Positions 50,210-58,997 of a stretch of 64,000 nt of DNA are shown here, piece after piece. Location of the stretch: the NCBI GenBank assembly GCA_902800815.1, contig CADCGB010000002.1:124001-188000 (forward strand). Direction: 5' to 3'. Source of the stretch: Fibrobacter succinogenes (lineage in GTDB: Bacteria; Fibrobacterota; Fibrobacteria; Fibrobacterales; Fibrobacteraceae). Each line of letters begins with the position of its first letter. Position 1 is the stretch's first letter. The position numbers and the translations under genes were made by a program. The notes under the pieces are model-generated. The model saw only the letters and a program-made list of their open reading frames with translations. It searched no databases and was not told the origin of the DNA.

Positions 50210-52795
50210 ATGAAGTTCAAAGAATCTATTCTGTTGATACTCAAAAACTTACTACACCCCGCGGGCTTTATCGGCCCCATTATCGCCATCGCCATCCCCT
50301 TCACCATCTATTTCATCGGTAGGCCCGAAGGGCACTACAAGCATATTATCCAGCTTTGGGACCTGAAAGTCCCTCTCCCGCTGTTCCTCGCACAGTTTGT
50401 TGCCTTTATCGTACTCGCCGTCTTCTTGCGCAAGGATTTCCGCGACTGGGTCAAGAGCATCCTCCCCGCAAGGGCGTTCAGCATCCTCGCCGTCGTGTTT
50501 GCCGTGATGGTCGCCATCTTTGCAGGCACGCAGATCGAGGCACGCCACCGCGTGCAGAGCGACGAGAGCGTATTCATGTCCGTCGCGCAGAACATGTACC
50601 ACAACCACGAGGCCGGTACCTGCAACCAGGGCATTTTCGACGGCGGGCAACTCACATGCGTCGCCAAGTCCAACAGTTTCAAGACCAAGGGGCTATCGTT
50701 CCTGTACTTCCTCGGCATGCCCCTGTTCGGCAGCGACCTGCACTGGATTTTCAATGCGGAACTCCTGATGCTGCCGCTCGCATTCCTGCTCATGTTCCTC
50801 GCGATTGTCGCCTGGACAAAGCAGCCCCTGCTAGCATTCCTAGCGGCGCTCCTCATGGCACTGCAACCTACAGTGCTGTTCCAGTTCCGCGCCATGTCGG
50901 TAGAACCGCTCTACATATTCCTCTCCGCGCTCTCGCTGCTCGCATTCAAGTGGGCATACGACAGGAACACCCTCCTGCACTGGATCCTCCTTGCCATCAT
51001 CCTAGCCTTCTTCGCGCAGACTAGGCAAGAGACCATCTTCTGCATCTTCGCGTTTATAATCTTCGCCATCCCGAAGGTCCTCGACAAGAAGGACTTCAAG
51101 GCGCCCGCATTCTTCGTGACACTCTCGGTATTTTCGATACCGGCGCTGCTGACCATCAGCTACTTCCAGGGATTCGGCTTCCAGGGCGGTGAATTCGAGG
51201 CCCACGGGCACTTCCTCGAAGACCTCGCCAAGAACTGGACCGAAATGACCCGCCCGCTCAAGGACAACGGCGAACTCGAGAACCCCTTCCTCACCTACTT
51301 CAACTACCTCTTTGCCATCGGCGCCATCTACCTCGTGTTCCGCGCCATCTACGACACCGCAAAAGGCAGCAGGTTCTACCTGTGGGTACTCACATTCCTC
51401 GTGCTCTACCACGTGCAGACCTACATGATTCTCGAGAACGTGTCGGGCGACTTCAGCATCCAGATTAACCAGCGCTACAGCCTGGTGATGCTGCCCAGCA
51501 TGGCATTCGTGGGCGCACTCCCCATCGCGCATGCCATCGAGTACTTTGCCGCATCCGCAAGCAAGAACAGTACCAAGTCGCTCTCGCTTGCCGGCATGAT
51601 TATCGTAGCACTCGTCCTGACCGCATGGACTTTCCACTACAAGAACGACTTCAACAACAATATCATGTACAACCGCAACCACCTGACCACCGAAGAGCAC
51701 GAAATCCTCGGCTGGCTCAAGGAACAGCCGCAGGCCGAAAGGCTGTTTATCTACGGCAGGCCCTGGCATTTTGTGGGTTACGGAATTTCCTCCATCCACT
51801 ACGACAAGGCGCGCCAGATGAGCGATTCCGAGTTGCAGGGCTACATCGAAAAGTACAACGGAGAAGTCTACTATATTCGCGGACTCGACTGCTGGGATAG
51901 CCACACCTACCACAAGAAGGCCGTGGAACACCGCATCCCGACCACCTGCGACGTGTTCGAGCGCGAAATGGACCTCGTGGGCGTAAAGAACATCCTGATT
52001 ACCAACAACTACTGGGTACAGATTGCAAAGTTCAACGGGCGCAAGAACTACAACCCGGAAAAAATCATCGTCGTAAACCAAAAGCCCGTACTTGAAGGAG
52101 ACGACTCCACGACAACAGGCGATTCTCTCGAAATTGGCAAAAGCCGCCTACGCCTGATATACAACCTGAACGAAGCGTCCACAGAATCAGCCAACTGGAA
52201 CCTGACAATCACCCTGAACGGCAAGATTATCGAGCGCGTGCCGTACAAGAAGGGTTCGTATGGAACCATCATTCCGATAGACAGCCTCCAGCAGGGATAC
52301 AACCAGATTCGTCACCTGGTTCTGGACACGCAGAAGAACACAAAACTTGCCGACATTTCAAAGTACTATTTCAATAATGCCGGCGGCGCCACCGCCCTCG
52401 AGCAGAACGCCATCACGGCAAACCGCCAGGACTGGGGTAACCTCCACTGGGGCAAGAGTATCGATGGCCACGACATGGTGGTAAACGGCATTACCTTCGC
52501 GAACGGGTTCGCCACGCACGCGAACTCCGAAACGACCCTCGGCATCCAGGGTAAGTACAGGGCATTCCGCACCTCCTTCGGGCTCGATGACGAAAGCCTC
52601 TGTAGCGAGGGCGTTTCCGTAGAGATTATCGGTGACGGCAAGGTGCTCGCAGCAAGCCCCGTGTTCCAGAACGGCGTTGTGCACACGCTTTCGGCAAACA
52701 CCGAGGGCGTACAGAACGTCGTACTGAAAACCACCGCGAAAGGGAGCATCGACTGCAGCCACGTCGACTTCGTAAACACCGTGTTAATTCCTTAA
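50210..52795 (+). CDS. GT39/ArnT-like membrane glycosyltransferase with C-terminal NPCBM domain
   Basis: 861 residues. About 11 membrane segments in the first 500 residues and an SDESVFMSVAQNMYHN loop after the second or third helix, where GT-C enzymes keep the catalytic Asp. A soluble domain (about 500-690) follows. The last 120 residues resemble NPCBM, a carbohydrate-binding module (NLHWGKSIDGHDMVVNGITF, GFATHANSETTLGIQGKYRA, SLCSEGVSVEIIGDG). It would transfer sugar from a polyprenyl-phosphate donor, with the NPCBM outside. The next gene, a GT2 of the kind that makes such donors, starts 17 bases later. Confidence 0.75.
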   Translation: MKFKESILLILKNLLHPAGFIGPIIAIAIPFTIYFIGRPEGHYKHIIQLWDLKVPLPLFLAQFVAFIVLAVFLRKDFRDWVKSILPARAFSILAVVFAVMVAIFAGTQIEARHRVQSDESVFMSVAQNMYHNHEAGTCNQGIFDGGQLTCVAKSNSFKTKGLSFLYFLGMPLFGSDLHWIFNAELLMLPLAFLLMFLAIVAWTKQPLLAFLAALLMALQPTVLFQFRAMSVEPLYIFLSALSLLAFKWAYDRNTLLHWILLAIILAFFAQTRQETIFCIFAFIIFAIPKVLDKKDFKAPAFFVTLSVFSIPALLTISYFQGFGFQGGEFEAHGHFLEDLAKNWTEMTRPLKDNGELENPFLTYFNYLFAIGAIYLVFRAIYDTAKGSRFYLWVLTFLVLYHVQTYMILENVSGDFSIQINQRYSLVMLPSMAFVGALPIAHAIEYFAASASKNSTKSLSLAGMIIVALVLTAWTFHYKNDFNNNIMYNRNHLTTEEHEILGWLKEQPQAERLFIYGRPWHFVGYGISSIHYDKARQMSDSELQGYIEKYNGEVYYIRGLDCWDSHTYHKKAVEHRIPTTCDVFEREMDLVGVKNILITNNYWVQIAKFNGRKNYNPEKIIVVNQKPVLEGDDSTTTGDSLEIGKSRLRLIYNLNEASTESANWNLTITLNGKIIERVPYKKGSYGTIIPIDSLQQGYNQIRHLVLDTQKNTKLADISKYYFNNAGGATALEQNAITANRQDWGNLHWGKSIDGHDMVVNGITFANGFATHANSETTLGIQGKYRAFRTSFGLDDESLCSEGVSVEIIGDGKVLAASPVFQNGVVHTLSANTEGVQNVVLKTTAKGSIDCSHVDFVNTVLIP

Positions 52796-52811
52796 TTTCT
52801 ATATTAACTGC

Positions 52812-53726
52812 ATGCTCTTATCCGTAATCATTCCCGTCTTTAACGAAGAAGAAATTGTTGCCGAAACCTACCGCGTCCTCGAGGAGGAACTCAAGGAATA
52901 CGAGCACGAACTCATTTTCGTGAATGACGGTTCCAAGGACAAGACCCGCGAAATTGTCGAGGGCCTGCTTCCGGGCAATCCGAACAACAAGATTATCAAC
53001 TTCAGCCGCAACTTCGGGCACCAGGCCGCCTTCAGCGCGGGCCTCGACCATGCGACCGGCGATGCGGTAGTGATTATCGACGGCGACCTGCAGGACCCGC
53101 CCAGCCTGATCCACGAGATGATGGTCAAGTGGCGCGAGGGCTACCAGGTCGTGTACGCACAGCGCAACAAGCGCAAGGGCGAAACCATCTTCAAGCGCTT
53201 TACCGCGTTCTGCTTCTACCGCCTTATCGGCAAGCTCACGAGCATCGACATTCCGCCCGATACCGGCGACTACCGCCTCATGGACCGCTGCGTGGTGGAC
53301 CAGCTCAAGAACCTCCCCGAAAGGAGCCGATTCCTGCGCGGGCTCGTGTGCTGGGTAGGCTTCAAGAAGATTGGCGTCAAGTACGACCGTGCCGAACGCA
53401 CTGCAGGCACCTCCAAGTACCCGCTCAAGAAGATGATGCGGCTCGCCTTCGACGGCATTACCGGATTCAGTTCCGCACCGCTCAAGGTCAGTTTCTACAT
53501 GGGATTCTTCGCGACCCTCGTCGGCCTCGGCGTGCTCGTGTGGTCCATCCTCGAGAAGTTCCTCTCCCCCGCCACGACAGTCCCCGGCTGGGCATCGCTC
53601 ATGACCGCTATCGTGTTCTTCGCCGGTGTACAGCTCATGTCGATAGGGATCCTCGGCGAATACATCGGTCGCATCTACGACGAAGTCAAGCAGCGTCCGC
53701 TGTACATCGAAGACAAGAAGAACTAG
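52812..53726 (+). CDS. GT2 polyprenyl-phosphate sugar transferase (GtrB/ArnC/DPM1-like)
   Basis: 304 residues. LSVIIPVFNEEEIVAETYRV at the N-terminus, VNDGSKDKTREI, DGDLQDPP (nucleotide-sugar and metal DxD region), TGDYRLMDR, and two C-terminal membrane helices (about 225-280). This layout matches enzymes that load a sugar on undecaprenyl phosphate. Next to the GT39-like gene, which would use the lipid-linked sugar. TATATTAA about 10 bases before ATG could be an internal promoter. Confidence 0.88.
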   Translation: MLLSVIIPVFNEEEIVAETYRVLEEELKEYEHELIFVNDGSKDKTREIVEGLLPGNPNNKIINFSRNFGHQAAFSAGLDHATGDAVVIIDGDLQDPPSLIHEMMVKWREGYQVVYAQRNKRKGETIFKRFTAFCFYRLIGKLTSIDIPPDTGDYRLMDRCVVDQLKNLPERSRFLRGLVCWVGFKKIGVKYDRAERTAGTSKYPLKKMMRLAFDGITGFSSAPLKVSFYMGFFATLVGLGVLVWSILEKFLSPATTVPGWASLMTAIVFFAGVQLMSIGILGEYIGRIYDEVKQRPLYIEDKKN

Positions 53727-53741
53727 CCGCCATCCTAAAAA

Positions 53742-53774
53742 CAGTCATCCCGGAGCCAGCGGCCCCGGGATTCA
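53742..53774. repeat. Palindromic repeat between convergent genes
   Basis: On the minus strand GAATCCCGG ... CCGGGATGACTG. It lies between the GT2 and FISUMP stop codons and may act as terminator for both. Confidence 0.75.
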
Positions 53775-53802
53775 TATTTCATACAGGTATTTGAATCAGC
53801 AA

Positions 53803-56754
53803 TTAATTTTTATGCGTTTCGCAATAATACTCGTCGTACATAAGGCGAATAGGCAGGCGGGCACCCGCCTCAATATCGTATGTCATCTCTGACCCCGCTT
53901 TGTCATTTTCGTAGAAGCAGTAGGCGGCCAGTTTGTTCGAATTATTCGTCCGTATCCAGAAACAGGTTTTAAAGTAATGATTATCGCCAGTCTCGGTCAT
54001 GAACTGAGTTTGGCTTCTGTAATAACCGGCCGGGAGAAGGTTAAACCCTGTCTTGTTGTTTCCGCCCATTTGTTCAGAATAAAGTCTTGACAAATCCTTA
54101 CCAGCGATATTAATCAGGGTCTTAACTTTTCCCGAATCTGGCAAGACCCAGCAATCCCCCTGGCTTCTAGTCCGATTAAGGATGGAAAGTGCCTCTTCCT
54201 GGTTGTAATAACGTCCATACTTTTCACAAAGATTGACACCATCGGTTTTGTCTTGGTCGTATTCTGCATCCTCATAAAAGCACATCTTTTCCGTTGACGT
54301 AAAGTTATCAGTATCCCAATACTGCAGGTTCTCCGCCATCCATGTTTGCTTGTCGCTCATGTTCCCCTCTTCCTCGTTAAAAGTCACAACCGAGTACTGT
54401 CTGCCCAGAATAGTCTCTGATTTTGGCGTGACCGAGAATTCCCCCTGCACGCAGCGGACAGAATATGCAGCATCCTTATAGCCATTGCCGAGTTGAGCAC
54501 CATCTGCATCATAGCTTAAGTTCAGCTTTAACGCTTGTCCAGAAGACGGTTCTCCATCATCTTCAGAACTCCAGAAATACGTAAAGTTTGTAGCGTTATA
54601 GAAGTCTCCCTTATTGTCCACGACACCGGCAGGCAAGGCCGCGAAGCCAAAATCGTCTATTCCTGCGCCACTTGAATGCCACATCGACGTAGATTTCAGA
54701 TTCTTTCCAGCAATCCCTTCCCCTCCAGCAGTTTTAATCAATTTTTCAAATTCATATTTGCTCGGCAAGTGCCAGCCCTTCGGGCAGGCAGCCATTGCCG
54801 TATTCCACGTATAATACCTTCCATACTGATCGGAGTATCGATTATCATCTGGGCGATAACTGCCTGCCGTATCATAGTTCAGGTTCTGCGTCATCCAGAT
54901 GTAATCGCCTATTTTCTGAGCACCATAAACATGCTTGTCACGAAGATCGCACAATTCTTCATAGTCCTTGGTATTTTCCTTTATATTATAGCGGAGGTCT
55001 ATGTCAAGAGTATCCTCTGCATCAGGAGTTTCAGAACAAATATCTCTAGCCAATATGCCACCTCCGCTTCCATGGCAGAAAGTCGTCAACGGGTTATATA
55101 GAGTTCCAGCACAGGATTCCATTTTTGCAACTTGTATTGCAGATTTACCGTGCCTGTAGCAATATTCATCCTGCCTTATCAAGGTATCGCCACAGGCCTT
55201 TAGATGCAGCAAGCCTTGAACATTATCGCAATACAGACTTTCCGGATTATAATAGCCCGCGCCCTCTACTTCACAATTCCATAACTGCTGAACACTATTG
55301 TTTTCTGAACGGCAATATTCCATTTCAGGGTCGTACGCCTTTCCGCCGCATTTTTTATAGATAGATTTCTTGAAACAGAACTCCGTTTCGCTATCGTAAG
55401 CCTTATCCGTGTAACATGGCGCAGAACTGCTGCTCAATGATTCCGCCCCCTTTATGCAGCGGACGGAATAAGCATCGCCAGTTTGTACCGTCACGAAGTA
55501 TGCCTTATCGCTTTCATGCTGCAACTCTACAATTTTTGTTCCATTCCCATCAGCAACCCAGAAACAAGCTTTTTCATCAAGGTCGTTGTATTCATTCATA
55601 GAATTCATATAGCCAGCAAGCAAGGCGTTGAATTCCACTTCGTTTGATCCATTCCCGCCTATAGATTTGAGCACTTTACCCGCGATTTCTTTTCCACCGA
55701 CTGCATCAAACAAGGTTTGCCATTCCGACGAATCTGGTAGGCGCCAACCCTCGGGGCAAATGTTTTCTGCCTGTTCCCACTTGTAAAAGCGACCTCTGTC
55801 GTTACAAATCCCCCCCATATTCATATAACAGAAGCTCTCGACTTCTTGCCATTCCATACTTTTCGCCATCCAAGTCTGTTCACCGATAGTCACTACGGCA
55901 TAATCCGCGCCATGCATGTTCACCGTACTTACAGTCACAGAAGGCAACTTGAATGAAGACGATGATTCCATCGAACTGCTAGACGTCGCCTCGGCTTTCT
56001 TTTCGCCCACCAGGCAACGGACACTGAAGGCATAGGTTTTAGTATACCTAGAGGGGCCGAAAACGGTATTATTATAATCCATGCCAAACGTTCTAGCAAG
56101 GCCATCATCCGTAGTATCCGAAGTCAGGAAACGCGCGAACTCGCCGATCCGGACATACCCCGTATCTGCAAATAAGCCGGCAGGTAACGCCGAAAATCCA
56201 TAGGTATCATCTCCACCTTTTTTTCCATTGTAGTCTTTCCAACCCTCCTTAGACTTTAGGAACTTTGCTTCTGTCGTACCGTTGGATTGTTGTTCCTCGC
56301 GAACATACTTATACAACGCATTAAATTCATCGTACGACGGCAGGTGCGTCCCTGCCGGGCAAACATCCTGGGCATCGGCCCATGTATAGAGCCGCCCGTA
56401 CTTTAGACAATTTTCGTTAGCATTGTCATAGCAACGGCTTTTTTCCGTTTCAAAATTCAGGTTTTCCGCCATCCATTTCTGTTCGCCAACAGTCACCAGC
56501 TTGTATTCCTTACCATCACGGGCATCGGTAAGGACATTCCCAATCACATAAGGGTTAGAGGAAGACGACGAACCATGGCCCCCCGAAGACAAAGACAGAT
56601 CGTCACCACCCGACGGAGAAGATTCAACCACGTCGTCCGCATATTCCAGCGCTCCGAAGTTGTTGTCGAACTCTTCCTGGTAATTGCTACAGGCGGAGAG
56701 GAACATTACGGCAGAAACCGCCACAAGCGCACTTACATTCAATTTCGAATTCAT
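53803..56754 (-). CDS. Large lipoprotein with four FISUMP domains and a Cys-rich repeat region
   Basis: 983 residues. Lipobox LSAC (Cys22) and a Ser/Gly linker. FISUMP domains at about 78-250, 282-440, 603-771 and 781-983. Domains 1 and 3 keep WMAENLNFE / WMTQNLNYD and YGRLYTWAD / YGRYYTWNT; domain 2 has WMAKSM; domain 4 is divergent (DCWVLPDSGK, ending RLMYDEYYCETHKN). Residues about 445-575 hold repeated short units (AYDSETEFC, AYDPEMEYC, YYNPESLYC, LYNPLTTFC) with about 14 Cys. GGAGGAAACAGT before ATG. It lies 11 bases after the upstream membrane-protein gene, so both are cotranscribed. Confidence 0.85.
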   Translation of the reverse strand: MNSKLNVSALVAVSAVMFLSACSNYQEEFDNNFGALEYADDVVESSPSGGDDLSLSSGGHGSSSSSNPYVIGNVLTDARDGKEYKLVTVGEQKWMAENLNFETEKSRCYDNANENCLKYGRLYTWADAQDVCPAGTHLPSYDEFNALYKYVREEQQSNGTTEAKFLKSKEGWKDYNGKKGGDDTYGFSALPAGLFADTGYVRIGEFARFLTSDTTDDGLARTFGMDYNNTVFGPSRYTKTYAFSVRCLVGEKKAEATSSSSMESSSSFKLPSVTVSTVNMHGADYAVVTIGEQTWMAKSMEWQEVESFCYMNMGGICNDRGRFYKWEQAENICPEGWRLPDSSEWQTLFDAVGGKEIAGKVLKSIGGNGSNEVEFNALLAGYMNSMNEYNDLDEKACFWVADGNGTKIVELQHESDKAYFVTVQTGDAYSVRCIKGAESLSSSSAPCYTDKAYDSETEFCFKKSIYKKCGGKAYDPEMEYCRSENNSVQQLWNCEVEGAGYYNPESLYCDNVQGLLHLKACGDTLIRQDEYCYRHGKSAIQVAKMESCAGTLYNPLTTFCHGSGGGILARDICSETPDAEDTLDIDLRYNIKENTKDYEELCDLRDKHVYGAQKIGDYIWMTQNLNYDTAGSYRPDDNRYSDQYGRYYTWNTAMAACPKGWHLPSKYEFEKLIKTAGGEGIAGKNLKSTSMWHSSGAGIDDFGFAALPAGVVDNKGDFYNATNFTYFWSSEDDGEPSSGQALKLNLSYDADGAQLGNGYKDAAYSVRCVQGEFSVTPKSETILGRQYSVVTFNEEEGNMSDKQTWMAENLQYWDTDNFTSTEKMCFYEDAEYDQDKTDGVNLCEKYGRYYNQEEALSILNRTRSQGDCWVLPDSGKVKTLINIAGKDLSRLYSEQMGGNNKTGFNLLPAGYYRSQTQFMTETGDNHYFKTCFWIRTNNSNKLAAYCFYENDKAGSEMTYDIEAGARLPIRLMYDEYYCETHKN

Positions 56755-56765
56755 ACTGTTTCCTC

Positions 56766-58094
56766 CTAGAACGCAAGGCTCACGCTAAGCCCGATACCGC
56801 CCACGATGGCTATGCCGATGCCTGCCGTACGGTATTTCTGGTACTTGCCGATGTCATCGTGACGGTTATTGAACTCTTCACGCGAAGCAGGCATTTTCTC
56901 GCTTTCGTCCTTCGCCTTTTTGTTGTAGACCACAGCAAGCGTTGTACCCGCAATAAGCGTCGCCGCCGAAATCCCGACAAACACCCAGCGTGTGCTACTC
57001 GACTTTTTAGCCTCGGGCAGGCCATTATCCACCTTGTCGCCCTCCTGCGGCATAGGTTCGCTAGCCACCGGAGTCGTCGTAACGGGTTCCGAGCCCGCAA
57101 CAACCGCCGTCGCGGACACGGTCTTCGTGTTCATCTTGGGCATCGCCTTGATGGCCGTAGAATCGCGACCCCAAATCCAGCGGCCCACCAGGTCGTCGCT
57201 CGCCTTCTCAAATTCCACACGGCCCTTGTAGGCCGCCATCTCGCCATCGCGCCCCCTCGGGAAGTTCACGGACTTGTCCTTCATATCCACAAGCAGGTGT
57301 GCGTTCTCCTTGCCCGAAGGAATCTGGCTCACGTTAAAAAGCTCGGCACCGCTCAGATAGTATGCACCCGCCACCGGTCTGTTCAGGTCCAGGTAGAGCG
57401 AGAGGTCCGACGAATCGAGCACCACCTTCAGGTTCGTCTTCGTGTGCAAAAGCGAGTCATTCATGTGTTCCAGCGCCTGCACAAAAAGCGGAGCAAACTC
57501 GTCGCCCGACTTGCGCAGCACGATATCGCCACACTTGGAGAGCCACAGTTCCGTAAAGTGCTTCTGCTGGTCCATACGGCGCTCGTCGTAGCGCAGCTTG
57601 AAGTTGTAAGAGGCATCGAAGGCACCCGCATGCGAGAGCGGCTCCAGGTCCACGCCGCCCTCGATCTTCAGGAGGTTCTCCTTGGAAGCGATGATTCTAG
57701 AAAAAGCGTCGGTACAAGCGTCAATCTGCTGCGTACGCTGTTCCAGGTCGTTCGCCATGGTCACCACGCCCAGGCGGAGCTCGCCGGTAACTTCCATGTA
57801 GCGGGATTCGAATTCGGGGAGTTCTACGGCATAGAATCGTCCACATTCCTCGTCGAGCACGTCGTTGATGGAAACCATGCTGCATCGATCGTTCATTTTC
57901 GCGATGCGGTTCGCACGGGTAATCAAGGAATCAAGTTCGGGGTTATCACTCCCGATGCCCGCCTTCAACTGCTGCAAGTCGGCCTGTATCGTCTGGAACT
58001 CGGAGGCGTCCTTCACAAAGATAGATACAGTCGGGTCGGCAAAGGCCATGCCTGCAAGGCACGCCAAGGCAACAACAAGAAAACAAGATTTCAT
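56766..58094 (-). CDS. Secreted/membrane protein with C-terminal two-segment module, FISUMP partner
   Basis: 442 residues with signal peptide (MKSCFLVVALACLAGMAFA). Residues about 25-300 are mixed helices and strands with few Cys and no known domain. A Thr/Ala/Pro linker (about 320-360) is followed by hydrophobic segment 1 (WVFVGISAATLIAGTTLAVV), a charged loop of about 40 residues (Lys, Glu, Asn, Asp), and segment 2 (GIGIAIVGGIGLSVSLAF) at the very end. The same module ends the two PEGA proteins at 32717 and 33360. GGAGAT precedes ATG. First gene of an operon with the four-domain FISUMP protein. Confidence 0.65.
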   Translation of the reverse strand: MKSCFLVVALACLAGMAFADPTVSIFVKDASEFQTIQADLQQLKAGIGSDNPELDSLITRANRIAKMNDRCSMVSINDVLDEECGRFYAVELPEFESRYMEVTGELRLGVVTMANDLEQRTQQIDACTDAFSRIIASKENLLKIEGGVDLEPLSHAGAFDASYNFKLRYDERRMDQQKHFTELWLSKCGDIVLRKSGDEFAPLFVQALEHMNDSLLHTKTNLKVVLDSSDLSLYLDLNRPVAGAYYLSGAELFNVSQIPSGKENAHLLVDMKDKSVNFPRGRDGEMAAYKGRVEFEKASDDLVGRWIWGRDSTAIKAMPKMNTKTVSATAVVAGSEPVTTTPVASEPMPQEGDKVDNGLPEAKKSSSTRWVFVGISAATLIAGTTLAVVYNKKAKDESEKMPASREEFNNRHDDIGKYQKYRTAGIGIAIVGGIGLSVSLAF

Positions 58095-58302
58095 ACCATC
58101 TCCTACACCCTTACACCATTTGCAAACAAATATAATAACCCAAAAACATTTTTTCTCGCGGCGATTCCTTCCAATTGCGTTAAATCACACTCCAGGCCTC
58201 TATTTGCTTGAGTAAAATCACATTCCCGATTTCTCGTTTGTTGCAAATCACATTTCGACCGCCGCTTTGGCATTTTCGTCGCCTTTTACTACATTTGGGA
58301 GC
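58095..58302. promoter_or_regulatory. Divergent promoter region of gmk and the FISUMP operon
   Basis: Plus strand: TTGGCA (58267-58272), 17 bases, TACATTTG (58290-58297), then ATG five bases later. Minus strand: TTATTATATT lies about 35 bases before the 442-residue protein gene. No gene in between. Confidence 0.6.
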
Positions 58303-58866
58303 ATGAAAAACAAGCTCTTCGTAATGAGCGCCGCAAGCGGCGCGGGCAAGACCACCCTCAAGGACAAGGTCATCGGTGAATTCCCGGATATCGTGTACTC
58401 CATCTCGGCAACGACGCGCAAGCCCCGCGAGGGCGAAGTTGACGGCGTGCACTACTTCTTCAAGACAAAGGAAGAATTCGAGCAGATGATCAAGGACGAT
58501 GCGCTGGTAGAATACAACCTGGTGCACGGCAACTACTACGGCACACCCAAGTTCTTCGTGGAAGACATGCTCAAGCAGGGCAAGCGCGTACTATTCGATA
58601 TAGACGTGTTCGGCAAGGTGAACTTCGACAAGGTCTACCCCGAGGCGACGGGCATCCTTATCCTGCCCCCGAGCGAGGAGGAACTCGAACGCAGGCTCCG
58701 CGGTCGCGGTACCGACAGCGAGGAGGTCATCCAGACCCGCCTCCACAACGCGAAAAAGGAGATGGAATTCGCGAAAACGCAGGGAAAATACGAATATACT
58801 ATAGTGAATGACGACCTCGAAAAGGCCGCAAACGAGCTCCGGGCCATACTAAAGGGCGAGGCTTAA
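58303..58866 (+). CDS. gmk: Guanylate kinase
   Basis: GMP to GDP phosphorylation. 187 residues: P-loop SAASGAGKTTL (about 8-18), SISATTRKPREGEVDGVHYF (GMP binding), VEYNLVHGNYYGTP, and RLRGRGTDSEEVIQTRL (lid). Slightly shorter than the E. coli enzyme, all motifs intact. ATG 58303 lies five bases after TACATTTG. Followed by a palindromic repeat and a terminator before rpsP. Confidence 0.95.
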   Translation: MKNKLFVMSAASGAGKTTLKDKVIGEFPDIVYSISATTRKPREGEVDGVHYFFKTKEEFEQMIKDDALVEYNLVHGNYYGTPKFFVEDMLKQGKRVLFDIDVFGKVNFDKVYPEATGILILPPSEEELERRLRGRGTDSEEVIQTRLHNAKKEMEFAKTQGKYEYTIVNDDLEKAANELRAILKGEA

Positions 58867-58889
58867 GCAGGAAAAAACGCTTAAAAAGA

Positions 58890-58926
58890 GATCCTTCGAC
58901 TACGCTGCGCTCCGCTCAGGATGACA
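58890..58926. repeat. GGATGACA-type palindromic repeat after gmk
   Basis: GATCCTTCGACTACG core with GCGCTCCGC, ending AGGATGACA. A separate perfect hairpin TGACACG-TAGC-CGTGTCA (58922-58939) begins inside its end. Confidence 0.75.
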
Positions 58927-58942
58927 CGTAGCCGTGTCAATT

Positions 58943-58974
58943 TTGGCGATTTTGAAGAAATTTCGCCAATTTTT
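58943..58974 (+). terminator. Rho-independent terminator after gmk
   Basis: TTGGCGA (58943-58949) pairs with TCGCCAA (58963-58969), followed by TTTTT. Confidence 0.75.
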
Positions 58975-58997
58975 ATGGTTTCAGACGTTAGTTTGTA

